From Sinomonas terrae (GTDB lineage Bacteria; Actinomycetota; Actinomycetes; Actinomycetales; Micrococcaceae): a stretch of DNA of 64,000 nt. Both the position numbers and the translations under genes were made by a program. Every line of letters starts with the position of its first letter. The first letter of the stretch is position 1. The DNA lies in assembly GCF_022539255.1 (NCBI RefSeq), contig NZ_JAKZBV010000002.1:1-64000 (forward strand), read 5' to 3'. Shown one piece after another: positions 43,086 to 52,031 of the stretch. A model generated the notes under the pieces. The model saw only the letters and a list, made by a program, of their open reading frames with translations, did no database searches and had not been told where the DNA came from.

Positions 43086-43916
43086 CTAGCGGCCCAGCTG
43101 CTGTTCGCGGCCCTTCCCGAGCATAGTTCGGCCCTTGCGCGCCGTGGCGTCAGTACGCGTGCGGACGGCGTCGGCTGGAGGTGCGGCCTGGGAGACGTCG
43201 GCGAGCATGCGGACTTGGACGAGCTTGGGCGGGACGCCGTTAGCTTCCATGGCGGCGGCGGTCTCGGCGCGGCGTTCGGCGCTGTCGTACGCGGCGCCTT
43301 CCAGGCCCCGGTTGGTCGTCTCCGCATCTCGAGCCACGACAGCTGCTGCGGCCGCCCCGCCGTCCGACTTTGGATCGGTTGCGGCGCCGGCTTGGGCCTG
43401 TTCGGCGTCCAGCCCGGCGCGGGTGGCCTCCGCGTTCAGGCGTGCGGCCTCGGCGCGGTCCTCCTTCTCACCCTGGCGTTCCTGTCCTGCTCCGCTGCGT
43501 TCGGCTTCGTACTGGCGCAGCTTGGCCTGGACGGCTGCCGGGTCTGCGGAGAGCGCGTCGACGTCGATCCCGTAGCGCTGGCGGAGTTCGGTGCGCATGC
43601 GTTCCTCGGCGGCCGCGGCCTCGGGGGCGTAGTCCCGCCAGGCGATCGCGGTGGCATAGGTGCGTCCGATGCCGTCGGGGCCGGTGCGGTCCCACCAGTC
43701 GGGTCGGTTCGCCTGCGACAGCTCTGCGGCGGCGGCGGCGCGTTCCGCGTCGAATCGGGTGCGTGCCTCGCGGGCTTGGCCCCGGGTGGCGGTTTCGAGG
43801 ACGCGGAGCCTCTGGGCGTGGATTCGGGCGAGGAATTCGCCCAGCTGCGAGGCGGCGGTCAGGGCGACGTTCAGCGCCCCGATGAGCGGTTCTTCGAGTC
43901 CTTCTTCGTGCACCAT
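43086..43916 (-). CDS. Mobilisation-region coiled-coil protein
   Basis: A 276-residue, Ala/Glu/Arg-rich protein predicted to be largely helical. After an N-terminal hydrophobic helix (EEPLIGALNVALTAASQLGE) come heptad-like stretches (ERRAETAAAMEANGV, AARLNAEATRAGLDAEQAQA). A conserved-looking segment RPDWWDRTGPDGIGRTYATA lies near residue 75. It is 18 bp downstream of the relaxase gene, on the same strand, so belongs to the mob operon. Comparable proteins follow relaxases in actinobacterial mobile elements; they may assist relaxosome assembly. No enzymatic motif is seen. Confidence 0.65.
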   Translation of the reverse strand: MVHEEGLEEPLIGALNVALTAASQLGEFLARIHAQRLRVLETATRGQAREARTRFDAERAAAAAELSQANRPDWWDRTGPDGIGRTYATAIAWRDYAPEAAAAEERMRTELRQRYGIDVDALSADPAAVQAKLRQYEAERSGAGQERQGEKEDRAEAARLNAEATRAGLDAEQAQAGAATDPKSDGGAAAAAVVARDAETTNRGLEGAAYDSAERRAETAAAMEANGVPPKLVQVRMLADVSQAAPPADAVRTRTDATARKGRTMLGKGREQQLGR

Positions 43917-43934
43917 GGGGTTTCCCTCGTCTCC

Positions 43935-45668
43935 TTATCGTTCGGCTCCAGTGTCCCGGCCCCGTCCTCGGCGGGGCTGGTTTCTGCGCGGCGCGGCCGC
44001 TGCTCCGTCGGTGCGCGGCTCGATCCTGTTCGGGACGACGCTTCCGGGCGCGGGTGGCCGTGTGGCGGCGAGCATCTGTCGCATTTGCTCGAGCTCGGGT
44101 GTGAGCTCCGGCGGCGCCGTGGCGACCGCCGTCCCAGCGGCCTCCGGCCCATGCTTGGCCGTGGCCTTCGCGTTGGCGCTGAGGCGGCTGTGGATGTCCT
44201 TGAGTCCGGTGTAGGCGGTGTCCCTGATGGCGGTTGCCTGGCGGAGCTGATCGGTGGCGTGGGCGACATCGTGGATCGCCTGGGCGAGGGCCAGGAGCTG
44301 GCGCAGGAGGGCGACCTGTCCGATCGGTCCGCGTCCCCCTTTCTTCGCCGAGGCCAGCAGCATCGCGGTACCGGCCAGTGGCGCCATGAAGAGCGGCTTC
44401 GGGGCCTGGTGGCGTTGGAAGGTCTGGGCGGATCTGGACAGGGCGTCGGCGGCCGCGGCGAGCTCGCCCGGGGTCTGCTCGACGGCCTTCGACCAGGCCG
44501 CGAAGGCCCCGGCGGTGTCGCGGGCCACGCGGGCCCAGGTGTCCCTGTCCTCGAGCGGTACGTTCCGCAGGTGCTCCCTGAGCGCGCCGAGTTCGGTGTC
44601 CATGCGCTCCCACATGGCCGGGTCGGGCTCGTGCGCCTCCCGGCCCGGGGCGACGACCCCGCGGGCGCGCCGTGCGGCGTTCCATTCGGCGGCGGCGTCC
44701 ATGGCCCCCTGGGGCGTGTCGGGCCATTCGGCGCGCAGCCGGGGCAGGGTCAGGTCGCGGCCGAGGTGCCCGCCCCCGTACCAGATCGGCCGCTCCCCGT
44801 GGCGGGGCCGTTCGGCCACGCTGTAGCCGGTGATGACATCCCGGGTGCCGTCGGCGTAGCGGGGTCTGACGATGACGCCGGACCGGCGCAGCCTGCGGAC
44901 GAACTCGGCCTCATCCTGTGACGCGGTCGCGCACGCCCTGACGGTGCGGGCGAGGGCGTGGCGGGGCTGCTCGGCGCGCAGCTGGGCGACGACCTTCCCC
45001 TGCCGGTCTGCAGCGGGGAGGTGCTCCCAGTCGGGTGCGCCGTGGGCCTTGGTGCGGGTGTATTCGGCCTGGGCTCGGGCGCGGGCTTGGGCCTCGCGCT
45101 CGGCAGGTTCCCACCCGCGGGTGGCGCGCTCGGCGGCGAGGGATTCGAGGCGCTCTAGTCCGTGCTCTGCCTCGAGCACCCGGGCGGCATTCTGGGCCCG
45201 GCGGAAGTCGTTGTGGACACTGGCCTTGGTGCCGTCCTCGCGCACCAGGTTCACCGCCACATGGATGTGGTCGTTGCCGTTCTGCGACAGCCCGTGGCGC
45301 ACCGCCACCCAGCGCACCGGGGCCTTGGTTCCCTCGGCGTCGTCGAAGCCCATCAGGCGGATGAAGTCGGACGCGATCGCCCCCCACTTCTCGTCCGTGA
45401 GCATGCCCTCCTCGGCCCGCAGCGAGAGCGAGCAGTGCCACACGTGCCCGCCCGAAACCTCCGTGTCGAAGGCCCGCCTTGGGCGGTCGAGGTGGCGGGC
45501 GATCGCCGCTGCGGAGTCGCGGTTCAGCTCGGCATCCGCGTGCCACGCCATCAGCGCCGCATCGCCGGCGACCAGGTGCGGCTCGGTGTGCTCGTTGTGG
45601 CGCCCCTCCCCCACCAGGTAGACCATGAGCCCGGCCATCCGCTCCCCGCGCACGACGTTGGGGATCAT
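43935..45668 (-). CDS. Relaxase/mobilisation nuclease (MobP/VirD2-like)
   Basis: A 577-residue relaxase. The N-terminal transesterase domain shows MIPNVVRGERMAGLMVYLVG, VWHCSLSLRAEEG, WVAVRHGLSQNGNDHIHVAV (motif III histidines near residue 130) and VNLVREDGTKASVHNDFRRA. The rest is Ala/Arg-rich with helical content and a hydrophobic segment (PLFMAPLAGTAMLLASA). It should nick one strand at oriT and stay attached to the 5' end during transfer. It overlaps mobC by four bases. Absence of type IV secretion genes means the element would be mobilised by another system. Confidence 0.9.
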   Translation of the reverse strand: MIPNVVRGERMAGLMVYLVGEGRHNEHTEPHLVAGDAALMAWHADAELNRDSAAAIARHLDRPRRAFDTEVSGGHVWHCSLSLRAEEGMLTDEKWGAIASDFIRLMGFDDAEGTKAPVRWVAVRHGLSQNGNDHIHVAVNLVREDGTKASVHNDFRRAQNAARVLEAEHGLERLESLAAERATRGWEPAEREAQARARAQAEYTRTKAHGAPDWEHLPAADRQGKVVAQLRAEQPRHALARTVRACATASQDEAEFVRRLRRSGVIVRPRYADGTRDVITGYSVAERPRHGERPIWYGGGHLGRDLTLPRLRAEWPDTPQGAMDAAAEWNAARRARGVVAPGREAHEPDPAMWERMDTELGALREHLRNVPLEDRDTWARVARDTAGAFAAWSKAVEQTPGELAAAADALSRSAQTFQRHQAPKPLFMAPLAGTAMLLASAKKGGRGPIGQVALLRQLLALAQAIHDVAHATDQLRQATAIRDTAYTGLKDIHSRLSANAKATAKHGPEAAGTAVATAPPELTPELEQMRQMLAATRPPAPGSVVPNRIEPRTDGAAAAPRRNQPRRGRGRDTGAER

Positions 45669-46066
45669 GCGCGCTCGCTCACCGCATCGATGAACCCGTC
45701 CACGCGCTCCGCGCTCGCCCGGACCGCGGCCATCGTGTGTGTGAGTTCTGCGCGCAGCTCGGCCGGGATCGTGCCGTCGGCGTTGGCCGCGCGGGCGATC
45801 TGGTTCAGGTTGTTCCCCAGCGCGGCAAGCATGCGGTGCAGCCGGAACAGCTCGGCCAGCTGCTCCCGCCGCTCCGTCGCCGTCTCCCCCGCGTGCTCGG
45901 CGAGGGCGGACTCGACCAGAAGGCGCGGGATCGTGACGCCCTGGGCGTTCGCGCGCAGCAGCAGGCCGGCCTCCTCCTCCGGGGAGACCTTCACCTCGTG
46001 CTTGTACAGGCGCCCGCCCGCCACGTTCGCACGACGCCGACGGCGGAAGGCGCGCCCCTTCGGCAT
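45665..46066 (-). CDS. mobC: MobC-like relaxosome protein
   Basis: A 133-residue protein with an Arg-rich start (PKGRAFRRRRRANVAGG), then HEVKVSPEEEAGLLLRANAQ resembling a ribbon-helix-helix, and the MobC signature LAALGNNLNQIARAANADG near residue 85. The ATG at 46066 has GGAGG five bases upstream. MobC proteins bind oriT and help the relaxase nick. It is the first gene of the mob operon, next to the oriT-like inverted repeats. Confidence 0.88.
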   Translation of the reverse strand: MPKGRAFRRRRRANVAGGRLYKHEVKVSPEEEAGLLLRANAQGVTIPRLLVESALAEHAGETATERREQLAELFRLHRMLAALGNNLNQIARAANADGTIPAELRAELTHTMAAVRASAERVDGFIDAVSERA

Positions 46067-46106
46067 CCCATCCTCCACGGCAGCACCCCCTCGCCCAGCG
46101 CAGCGA

Positions 46107-46194
46107 CCCCGCCGAATTGCGGGGACAACAAGCCCAGCGTGCCAGAGACCCGGCCAGCGGCCGGGGATCGACACGCCGGTTAGCCCTGCTAACC
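46107..46194. other. Candidate oriT with two inverted repeats
   Basis: Two perfect inverted repeats lie just upstream of mobC. One is CCCCGC/GCGGGG with a six-base loop (46107-46124). The other is GGTTAGC/GCTAACC with a three-base loop (46178-46194), followed by CTATAGCTTGCTCC. Position beside mobC-relaxase and the repeat structure fit an origin of transfer, with the nick site probably just after the second repeat. No identical known nic sequence is recognised. Confidence 0.6.
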
Positions 46195-46283
46195 CTATAG
46201 CTTGCTCCGCCGCAGGCGGCTCAGGCTCTGAGGGTCAGCGTGTCCTCCAAGGGACGGCGGATCGTCGTGGTTACCGTGGGCGC

Positions 46284-46601
46284 ATGGCCACTTCACTCGA
46301 CGCCCAGAAGATCGAAGACGCCCTCCGCCAGCGCCTCGACGCCCGCATGGACTCAGTCCGCGCCCTCGTCCGCTCCCGCCAGGAACTCGACGACGCCAAA
46401 GCGATGCTCAAGGCCGCCGAAGACGAAGACGTCCGCCGCTGGAACGCCGCCCTCACCGCCGGCTGGACCCCCGACGAACTCCGCACCGCAGGACTGACCG
46501 AACCGGAGAAGAAGGCACGCGTCCGCAAGCGCGCCACACGCCGCAATGCACCCGAGCAGGCGCCCTCACCCGAGCCGTCCCTCCCCGGGCAGCCCGCGTA
46601 G
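46284..46601 (+). CDS. Hypothetical protein of the mobilisation region
   Basis: A 105-residue, highly charged, helical protein: MATSLDAQKIEDALRQRLDA at the start, AAEDEDVRRWNAALTAGWTP in the middle, and a Lys/Arg-rich tail (EPEKKARVRKRATRRN). The basic tail could bind nucleic acid. It is divergent from mobC with the oriT-like segment between, a position used in other actinobacterial elements for small accessory genes. No family is recognised. Confidence 0.6.
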   Translation: MATSLDAQKIEDALRQRLDARMDSVRALVRSRQELDDAKAMLKAAEDEDVRRWNAALTAGWTPDELRTAGLTEPEKKARVRKRATRRNAPEQAPSPEPSLPGQPA

Positions 46602-46812
46602 CCTCTCGCCCACCTGTGCACAGCGAAAGCTCCACCGCTCCGCGGCTTTCCCTGCACACAGGATGGACGACAGGGACCACCTGACCGCCTGCACATAACC
46701 GCCAGCAAACCTACTCATCGGATGGTCACCGGAAGCAGCCGGCGGCCGTGCACAGGCTGGGTGCGTGGCTCGAGACGACGATTCCCAACCTAGAAGAGAA
46801 GATGGGTCCGGC

Positions 46813-47532
46813 ATGAACAATCCCGGGTTACAAGCGACGTGGGACACGCTCATGAACATCGCCCCGAGCTTGGTCGCCGTGGTGGCCTCGGCTGTCAGCA
46901 TTGTTGTCGCAGTTGACCAACTGACTCAGCGTGCGCGAATGCGGCGGCTCGCCGAATGGGCGAAAGACCTCGCCGAAGGAGAAGCAGACCCGAACCGGAG
47001 CGCTGTGCTCCTGCAGGTCCAGAGGTGGGCGGCAGGATACGCCTTGGCCACCGTCATGGTCCCTGCCCGGCTCTTTCTCGAAGCAACCATCACCTGTTTC
47101 GGAGTCACCGTTGTCCAGATTGCGGTCGGGGCATCGAGCAGCGGGACACCGGTGATGTGGCCTGCCGCCGTTGCGGGTTTCGTCTCGGCATGGTTGCCCC
47201 TCCGCCGCGCTCTGCGCTCCTACCTCGAGCGTTACCGAATAGCTTCTGAGTACTTCCGTGGCATCGAAGTGGCCGCACCGAAGCTGTCCATCCTGTTCCA
47301 GATGGAAGGCGGAACTCGATCCGAATTCGTCACGAGTGCTGTGCTCGCTGCCGGGATCGTTGTAGTCGGCGTTGGTGCTGGAGTCATGCTCGGCAATGAG
47401 ACCCAATACGGCCTGATGCTCCTCGTCATCGGTCTCAGCGTCAGCGGACTTGGACTCACTCTTGTCCGGCGCATCGCGCCGCCGATGCTGCACGCAGCGA
47501 ACCGGCCCCACTCGAAGCTCTGGACGCCATGA
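46813..47532 (+). CDS. Multi-pass membrane protein next to SIR2 gene
   Basis: A 239-residue protein with about four membrane segments: IAPSLVAVVASAVSIVVAV, a pair between residues about 75 and 120 (TITCFGVTVVQIAVGA, PVMWPAAVAGFVSAWLPL), and two near the C-terminus (AAGIVVVGVGAGVML, YGLMLLVIGLSVSGLGLTLV). A charged cytoplasmic loop lies between the first and second. The ATG at 46813 is used; an in-frame GTG at 46765 is possible. It is 150 bp upstream of the SIR2-like gene on the same strand. A membrane partner beside a SIR2 effector would fit a two-gene defence system, but this pairing is inference. Confidence 0.7.
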   Translation: MNNPGLQATWDTLMNIAPSLVAVVASAVSIVVAVDQLTQRARMRRLAEWAKDLAEGEADPNRSAVLLQVQRWAAGYALATVMVPARLFLEATITCFGVTVVQIAVGASSSGTPVMWPAAVAGFVSAWLPLRRALRSYLERYRIASEYFRGIEVAAPKLSILFQMEGGTRSEFVTSAVLAAGIVVVGVGAGVMLGNETQYGLMLLVIGLSVSGLGLTLVRRIAPPMLHAANRPHSKLWTP

Positions 47533-47682
47533 TGTCCTCATTGAGGTGACAGTCTCCAGGCACTCGACCGACAAGCCTCTCTACTCGGCACCTCGGAGGA
47601 GGGCCGCAGCCGCCGGCCGTCCTGTGGGCTTTCGACGATGTAGGCGGGGCCCGAGATTCCCGGGGCTGAGTAATCTGAGGCC

Positions 47683-49017
47683 ATGCCGCTGACGGAACGA
47701 GACGAGGACTATCTCCTCTCACTCGCATTCTCGCTTCACAACAACCCCGGCGCCTACGCGCTCCTCTTGGGAGCAGGAATCTCGATGCCCGAGGTCCCAA
47801 GTGCGTGGGGCATCCTGACCGAGCTTGTGGCCAAGCAGGCCGAGGCATCGGGCGACACTCCTGCCGATGCTCTGCAGTGGTACCGGGACAGACATAACGG
47901 AGCCGACCCCACCTACGAGACCTTCCTCGAGGAAATGGCCCAAACCCAGGAAGAGCGCCAGAGGATGCTCCTGAGGTACTTCGAGCCGACCACCGGAGAC
48001 GGTCCGCAGCCCACGGAAACGCACCGCGCGATCGCCCGACTCGTCGCAGCCGGCAGCGTGCGAGTCATCCTCACCCTCAACTTCGACAAGCTCCTGGAAC
48101 GGGCACTCCTCGACGAGGGCATCACCCCCACGGTCGTCGAGACTCCACACAAGCTAGGCAAGCGGCTGCCTCCCCTGCACACCGTCCGATGCTGCGTCGT
48201 GCACGTGCATGGCGACTACCTCTCCCCCATGTCGATGCTCAACACCGAGAAGGAACTGGGGCAGGGCTATCATCGCAAGCTCACGAAGTTCCTCCGCCAG
48301 GTCCTAGAGAACTACGGACTCGTAATCGCCGGATGGTCATCCACATACGACCCTGTGCTCAGAGACCTCATCCGCGACGAATACTCGGGCCGGTACACGC
48401 CGACGTGGATAGAACCAAATGACCCGTCCGAGCAGGCGACCAACCTCATTGGGCTCCTCAACGGCAGGCTCGTCCGCGCCAACGGGGAGGACGCCATAGG
48501 CCGCCTCGCTGACGCCGTCGAGGCGATGCAGGCAGCCAAGCGAACTCAGCACCCACTCTCAGTGACAACAGCTGCCGAGACCGCAAAGCGTGAACTGGCC
48601 GGCGAACGCGTGTCGATCAGCCTGCACGACACCTTCCACACCCAACTCGAGCGGCTCGCCAAGCGCCCCGAATTCACAATCCCGGAAGACCCCCAAGCCG
48701 CCACCGAGGCTCTCCAAGCCCTCGGCGATGTCGCCGGCGCAACCCGCTCGGCCACCGAAGCCTGCGCAGTCCCAGCGGCACTCGCCGCGTGCATTGGCCG
48801 ATGGGGCGGCGGCGAGACCGTCCGCTGGCTGAGCGATGCGATCATCAGGTTCTCCCAGCCGCTCTCCCCCGCAATGAACCAGGAGATCGCGAGCCTGTCG
48901 CTAATAGCCAGCGAGATCCTGCTGTACGCCGGGGGCGTCGCAGCCACCGCCGGAGCGCGCTGGGATGACGTCGTCAAACTGCTGGCCCTCCGGAGCCCGC
49001 AGTGTCAGCGGCCATGA
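47683..49017 (+). CDS. SIR2-like NAD-binding protein, 3' end broken by IS21 element
   Basis: The reading frame encodes 444 residues. A SIR2-like domain occupies roughly residues 20-230: AYALLLGAGISMPEVPSAWG (NAD-binding GAGIS), VRVILTLNFDKLLERAL (the N-x-D of the active site), CCVVHVHGDYLSP (catalytic His), LVIAGWSSTYDPVLRDLI. The following helical part is probably a sensor. SIR2-like domains without deacetylase partners are NADase effectors in phage defence (DSR, Thoeris, prokaryotic Argonaute systems). The last five residues come from the IS21 terminal repeat starting at 49003, so the original C-terminus is lost. The protein may still fold through its NADase domain. Confidence 0.82.
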   Translation: MPLTERDEDYLLSLAFSLHNNPGAYALLLGAGISMPEVPSAWGILTELVAKQAEASGDTPADALQWYRDRHNGADPTYETFLEEMAQTQEERQRMLLRYFEPTTGDGPQPTETHRAIARLVAAGSVRVILTLNFDKLLERALLDEGITPTVVETPHKLGKRLPPLHTVRCCVVHVHGDYLSPMSMLNTEKELGQGYHRKLTKFLRQVLENYGLVIAGWSSTYDPVLRDLIRDEYSGRYTPTWIEPNDPSEQATNLIGLLNGRLVRANGEDAIGRLADAVEAMQAAKRTQHPLSVTTAAETAKRELAGERVSISLHDTFHTQLERLAKRPEFTIPEDPQAATEALQALGDVAGATRSATEACAVPAALAACIGRWGGGETVRWLSDAIIRFSQPLSPAMNQEIASLSLIASEILLYAGGVAATAGARWDDVVKLLALRSPQCQRP

Positions 49018-49098
49018 GATTCTCCCCATTGGCGGCCAGATAGTTCCCCGCTGACGGCCAGTTCTTTCTCCCCGTCCACGGCCAGTTGTTCTCCCCGG
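49003..49098. repeat. Left-end IS21 multiple terminal repeats
   Basis: Four spaced copies of a GGCCA(G/T)...TTC(T)CCCC unit within 96 bp, with periods of roughly 22-25 bp. These are the expected transposase binding sites. The first unit contains the inverted terminal repeat. Confidence 0.75.
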
Positions 49099-49137
49099 GT
49101 GCGGGATTCCTTCCGCCGGTCGTGGTGATGATCGCGG

Positions 49138-50670
49138 ATGAAGAGCAACGAGGAGATCATGGAGATTCTTGAGGCGTATGACCTCACCGGCAGCTACCGT
49201 GCCGCAGCGGAGCTCGCGGGGTGTGACCATCACACGGTGGCCAGGTATGTGAAGCTGCGGGCTGCCGGAGGGCCGGATCGCGAGAAGGGGCAGCGGGCCA
49301 GGCCGATCGACGGGTTCCTGCCGAAGATCGAAGAACTCGTCGAGCGCTCGGGAGGCCGGGTCCGGGCGGATGTGGTCCATGAGCGGCTGGTCGCGATGGG
49401 GTTCACCGGCGCGGAGAGGACCACGAGGCGCACGGTCGCGGAGGCCAAGGCGCAGTTCGCGGCGGGGCGGCGGCGCGTGTTCCGCCCCTGGATCGTCGAG
49501 CCTGGGCTGTGGCTGCAGTGGGACTACGGATGGGGGCCGAGGATCGGGGGCCGGGCGACGCTGCTGTGGTGCGCGTGGCTGGCGTGGTCGCGGTTCCGCG
49601 TCGTGATCCCGATCTGGGACAAGAGCCTGCCGACGGTCGTGGCGTGCATGGATGCCACGCTGCGCAGGATGGGCGGGGTCCCGGCGTTCGCGCTGACCGA
49701 CAACGAGCGCACCGTGACCGCCGACCACATCGCCAGGGTCGCGGTGCGCAACCCGCAGATCGTGGAGATGGGCCGCCACTACGGGATGACCGTGCGCACC
49801 TGCGTTCCCGCCGACCCGCAGTCCAAGGGCGGCTCGGAGTCCACGGTGCGGATCTCGAAGGCGGATCTGGTGCCCACGGCGGCGAACCTGCTCGAGGAGT
49901 ACCGCACCTTCGGGCAGTTGGAGAAGGCGTGCCACGATTTCTGCGACGAGGTCAACGCCCGCCCGCACCGGGAGACACGGCAGGCGCCGGCGGCGATGCT
50001 CGCTGCGGAGCGGGAGCGGCTGCATCTGCTTCCGAAGGCGCCGTTCACGGTGGTGTTCGGGACCACCCGCCGGGTGAACTGGGACGCGACCGTGTCGATG
50101 AACGGGGTCCGGTACTCGGTCCCGCACGAGCTGGCCAACACCAGGGTCTGGGTGCGCGAGGCGGGCGAGGAGGTCATCGTCACTTCCGTGGCCGAGCGCG
50201 GGGAGGCCCGCGAGGTGGCCCGGCATGCGACCGGGCGTCCCGGGACCCCAGTCCTGGACGACGCGCACTACCCGCCCCGGGCGGATGAGGCCGCGGACCG
50301 CCAGCCCAGGGCGACCACCCCGGAGGAGGCAGCGTTCCTGATGCTCGGCGCGGGTGCCAAGGCGTGGCTGGTCGAGGCCGCCGCCGCGGGAGCCAGGCGG
50401 ATCCGCGCGAAGATGGCCGAGGCCGTTGCGTTCGCCAAGCTCTACGGCACCGACCAGGTCGACCGGGCCCTGGGCACGGCCGCGACGACGGGCAGGTTCG
50501 CCGACAGGGACCTGGTCTCGATCCTGGGCTACCAGGCCGGGCTCGCCCACGTGGAGCCCTCCCGGGCCTCCGAGGCCCATTCCCTCCAGCCGGGCACGGG
50601 CGGCTGGGGCCGCCTCGATGGCTCAGAGCCCGCCGCCGCCGACATGACGGGCGAGGAGGAGGACCGGTGA
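49138..50670 (+). CDS. istA: IS21 family transposase IstA
   Basis: A 510-residue DDE transposase. The N-terminal helix-turn-helix includes GSYRAAAELAGCDHHTVARY. The catalytic core starts at WLQWDYGWGP (first Asp, near residue 128), continues with FALTDNERTV (second Asp) and CVPADPQSKGGSESTVRISK (Glu). The C-terminal domain includes VNWDATVSMNGVRYSVP, the strand-rich part seen in IstA. Stop overlaps istB start (GTGA). It appears intact and should be active. Confidence 0.95.
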   Translation: MKSNEEIMEILEAYDLTGSYRAAAELAGCDHHTVARYVKLRAAGGPDREKGQRARPIDGFLPKIEELVERSGGRVRADVVHERLVAMGFTGAERTTRRTVAEAKAQFAAGRRRVFRPWIVEPGLWLQWDYGWGPRIGGRATLLWCAWLAWSRFRVVIPIWDKSLPTVVACMDATLRRMGGVPAFALTDNERTVTADHIARVAVRNPQIVEMGRHYGMTVRTCVPADPQSKGGSESTVRISKADLVPTAANLLEEYRTFGQLEKACHDFCDEVNARPHRETRQAPAAMLAAERERLHLLPKAPFTVVFGTTRRVNWDATVSMNGVRYSVPHELANTRVWVREAGEEVIVTSVAERGEAREVARHATGRPGTPVLDDAHYPPRADEAADRQPRATTPEEAAFLMLGAGAKAWLVEAAAAGARRIRAKMAEAVAFAKLYGTDQVDRALGTAATTGRFADRDLVSILGYQAGLAHVEPSRASEAHSLQPGTGGWGRLDGSEPAAADMTGEEEDR

Positions 50671-51464
50671 CGATCACAACGATGCAGACCGTGGTCGCCC
50701 GCGCCCACGGCGACCCGCTGGCCGAGGCCCTGGAGCTGACCCGCCGGCTGAAGCTGCCCCACATGCGCAAGGCGCTCACGGACCTGATCCCCACCGCGAA
50801 GGCCCAGCGCTGGGACCCAGCCGAGCTCGTGCGGGTCCTGCTCGCGGAGGAAGTCGCCGGCCGCGACCGCGCCAACCTGATCACCCGCCGCAAATCCGCC
50901 GGCTTCCCGGCAGGGAAGACCTTCGGCGACTGGGACGAGGAGCTCTCCCCGATCCCGCGCCCGACCCAGGAAGCACTCAAGTCCCTCGAATGGGTCCGCC
51001 GGCGGGAGAATCTCGCGATCTACGGGCCGTCGGGGACTGGGAAGTCGCACTTCTGCGAGGCGCTCGGCCACGCGGCAGTCGAGGCCGGCATGATCGTGTC
51101 CTGGTTCGGGATCGAGGATCTCGGCGCCCTGGTGCGCAAGCACCGCGCCGACGACTCCATCGCCCGGGCCCTGACCAGGGTCGTGCGCAGCGATCTGATC
51201 ATCGTGGACGACATAGGCCTGCTCCCGGTCTCCCCAGACGCCGCCGAGGGGTTCTACCGCCTCGTGGACGCCGCCTACGAGCGCCGGGCGATGGCGGTCA
51301 GCTCGAACCTCGCCCCGGCCGGATTCGACGAGATCATGCCCAAGACCATCGCGACCGCGACGGTGGACAGGTTCATGCACCACGCCCACCGGGTCGAGAC
51401 CAAGGGCGAGTCCTACCGCCTCGCCCAAGCCGCCTCCGGCAAGGGGGTGACGCCCTTCCGCTGA
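50667..51464 (+). CDS. istB: IS21 family helper ATPase IstB
   Basis: A 265-residue AAA+ protein that assists IstA in target selection. Walker A is IYGPSGTGKSHF near residue 118, Walker B LIIVDDIGLLPV near residue 180, and the sensor region MAVSSNLAPAGFDEIMP follows. The GTG at 50667 overlaps the istA stop by three bases. The N-terminal helical domain (EALELTRRLKLPHMRKALTD) is present. Intact. Confidence 0.95.
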   Translation: MTITTMQTVVARAHGDPLAEALELTRRLKLPHMRKALTDLIPTAKAQRWDPAELVRVLLAEEVAGRDRANLITRRKSAGFPAGKTFGDWDEELSPIPRPTQEALKSLEWVRRRENLAIYGPSGTGKSHFCEALGHAAVEAGMIVSWFGIEDLGALVRKHRADDSIARALTRVVRSDLIIVDDIGLLPVSPDAAEGFYRLVDAAYERRAMAVSSNLAPAGFDEIMPKTIATATVDRFMHHAHRVETKGESYRLAQAASGKGVTPFR

Positions 51465-51497
51465 CCCGACAGACAGTCCAAACCCGAACCGGGGAAT

Positions 51498-51583
51498 CAA
51501 CTGGCCATACGTGGGGAGGAAAGATGGCCGCCACCGGGGAAAACAACTGGCCGTCCACGGGGAAAACCAACTGGCCGTTGACA
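51498..51583. repeat. Right-end IS21 multiple terminal repeats
   Basis: Inverted copies of the left-end unit: CAACTGGCCATACGTGGGG, GATGGCCGCCACCGGGG, CAACTGGCCGTCCACGGGG and the terminal CAACTGGCCGTTGACA. Confidence 0.75.
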
Positions 51584-52031
51584 TCCCAGACCGGGAGTTT
51601 AGAGACCCATTTGGCGCGCCACGGCTTGGTCGGCGTTGACCCAGAATTTCCGTACACAGACAGCGAAGAACGTGTCAGAAAGGCGGGAAAGCAGAACATA
51701 GGCGCATGCACGCCAAGCGTTACACGCCGCCCCTTGTAGCTCCGCCCTGGCATGAGGCCCAACCCTGTCCGTCTCGCAGACCATCGATTCCGACCCTCGC
51801 CGCTGTCTGAGCATGGAGGGACAACGGAAGTGGGGAGTCCCCTCCCCACCCTAGCGTTCGGGGCGCCTTCACCGGGTGCTGTTCTTCGGCCAGCCCGCGA
51901 GGATCGCCCTTGGCGGCTTTGAGCGTCGTCTTGCCGGTCTTTCCCGTGTCTCGGAGCTGTGGCTGCCGCGGGCAGTTCAGAAGGCCGGCCGTTGGCTCGG
52001 TTTCCTGGGGCCGTCGGCGGGGCGTGGACGC
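51584..52031. other. Segment to the right of the IS21 element
   Basis: No gene is supported. An open stretch near 51590-51730 (ETHLARHGLVGVDPEFPYTD) could be the displaced tail of the SIR2-like gene, but I cannot show that it joins in frame. Confidence 0.35.

Larger units (their letters stand above)
49003..51583 (+). mobile_element. IS21-family insertion sequence (istA-istB), 2,581 bp
   Basis: The ends are TGTCAGCGGCCATGAG (left) and, read inward from the right, TGTCAACGGCCAGTTG. Multiple GGCCA...TCCCC subterminal repeats occur at both ends, as is usual for IS21. It carries intact istA and istB. Insertion split the SIR2-like gene. Clear target-site duplication is not visible (left flank GCCCGCAG, right flank TCCCAGAC), which may mean a rearrangement after insertion. 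Confidence 0.9.

Noticed and set aside
48901..50580. 559-residue minus-strand open frame
   Set aside because: Antisense to istA; Arg/Pro/Gly-rich without domain.
49003..51583. Target-site duplication of the IS21 element
   Set aside because: Flanks GCCCGCAG and TCCCAGAC do not match; no duplication can be claimed.
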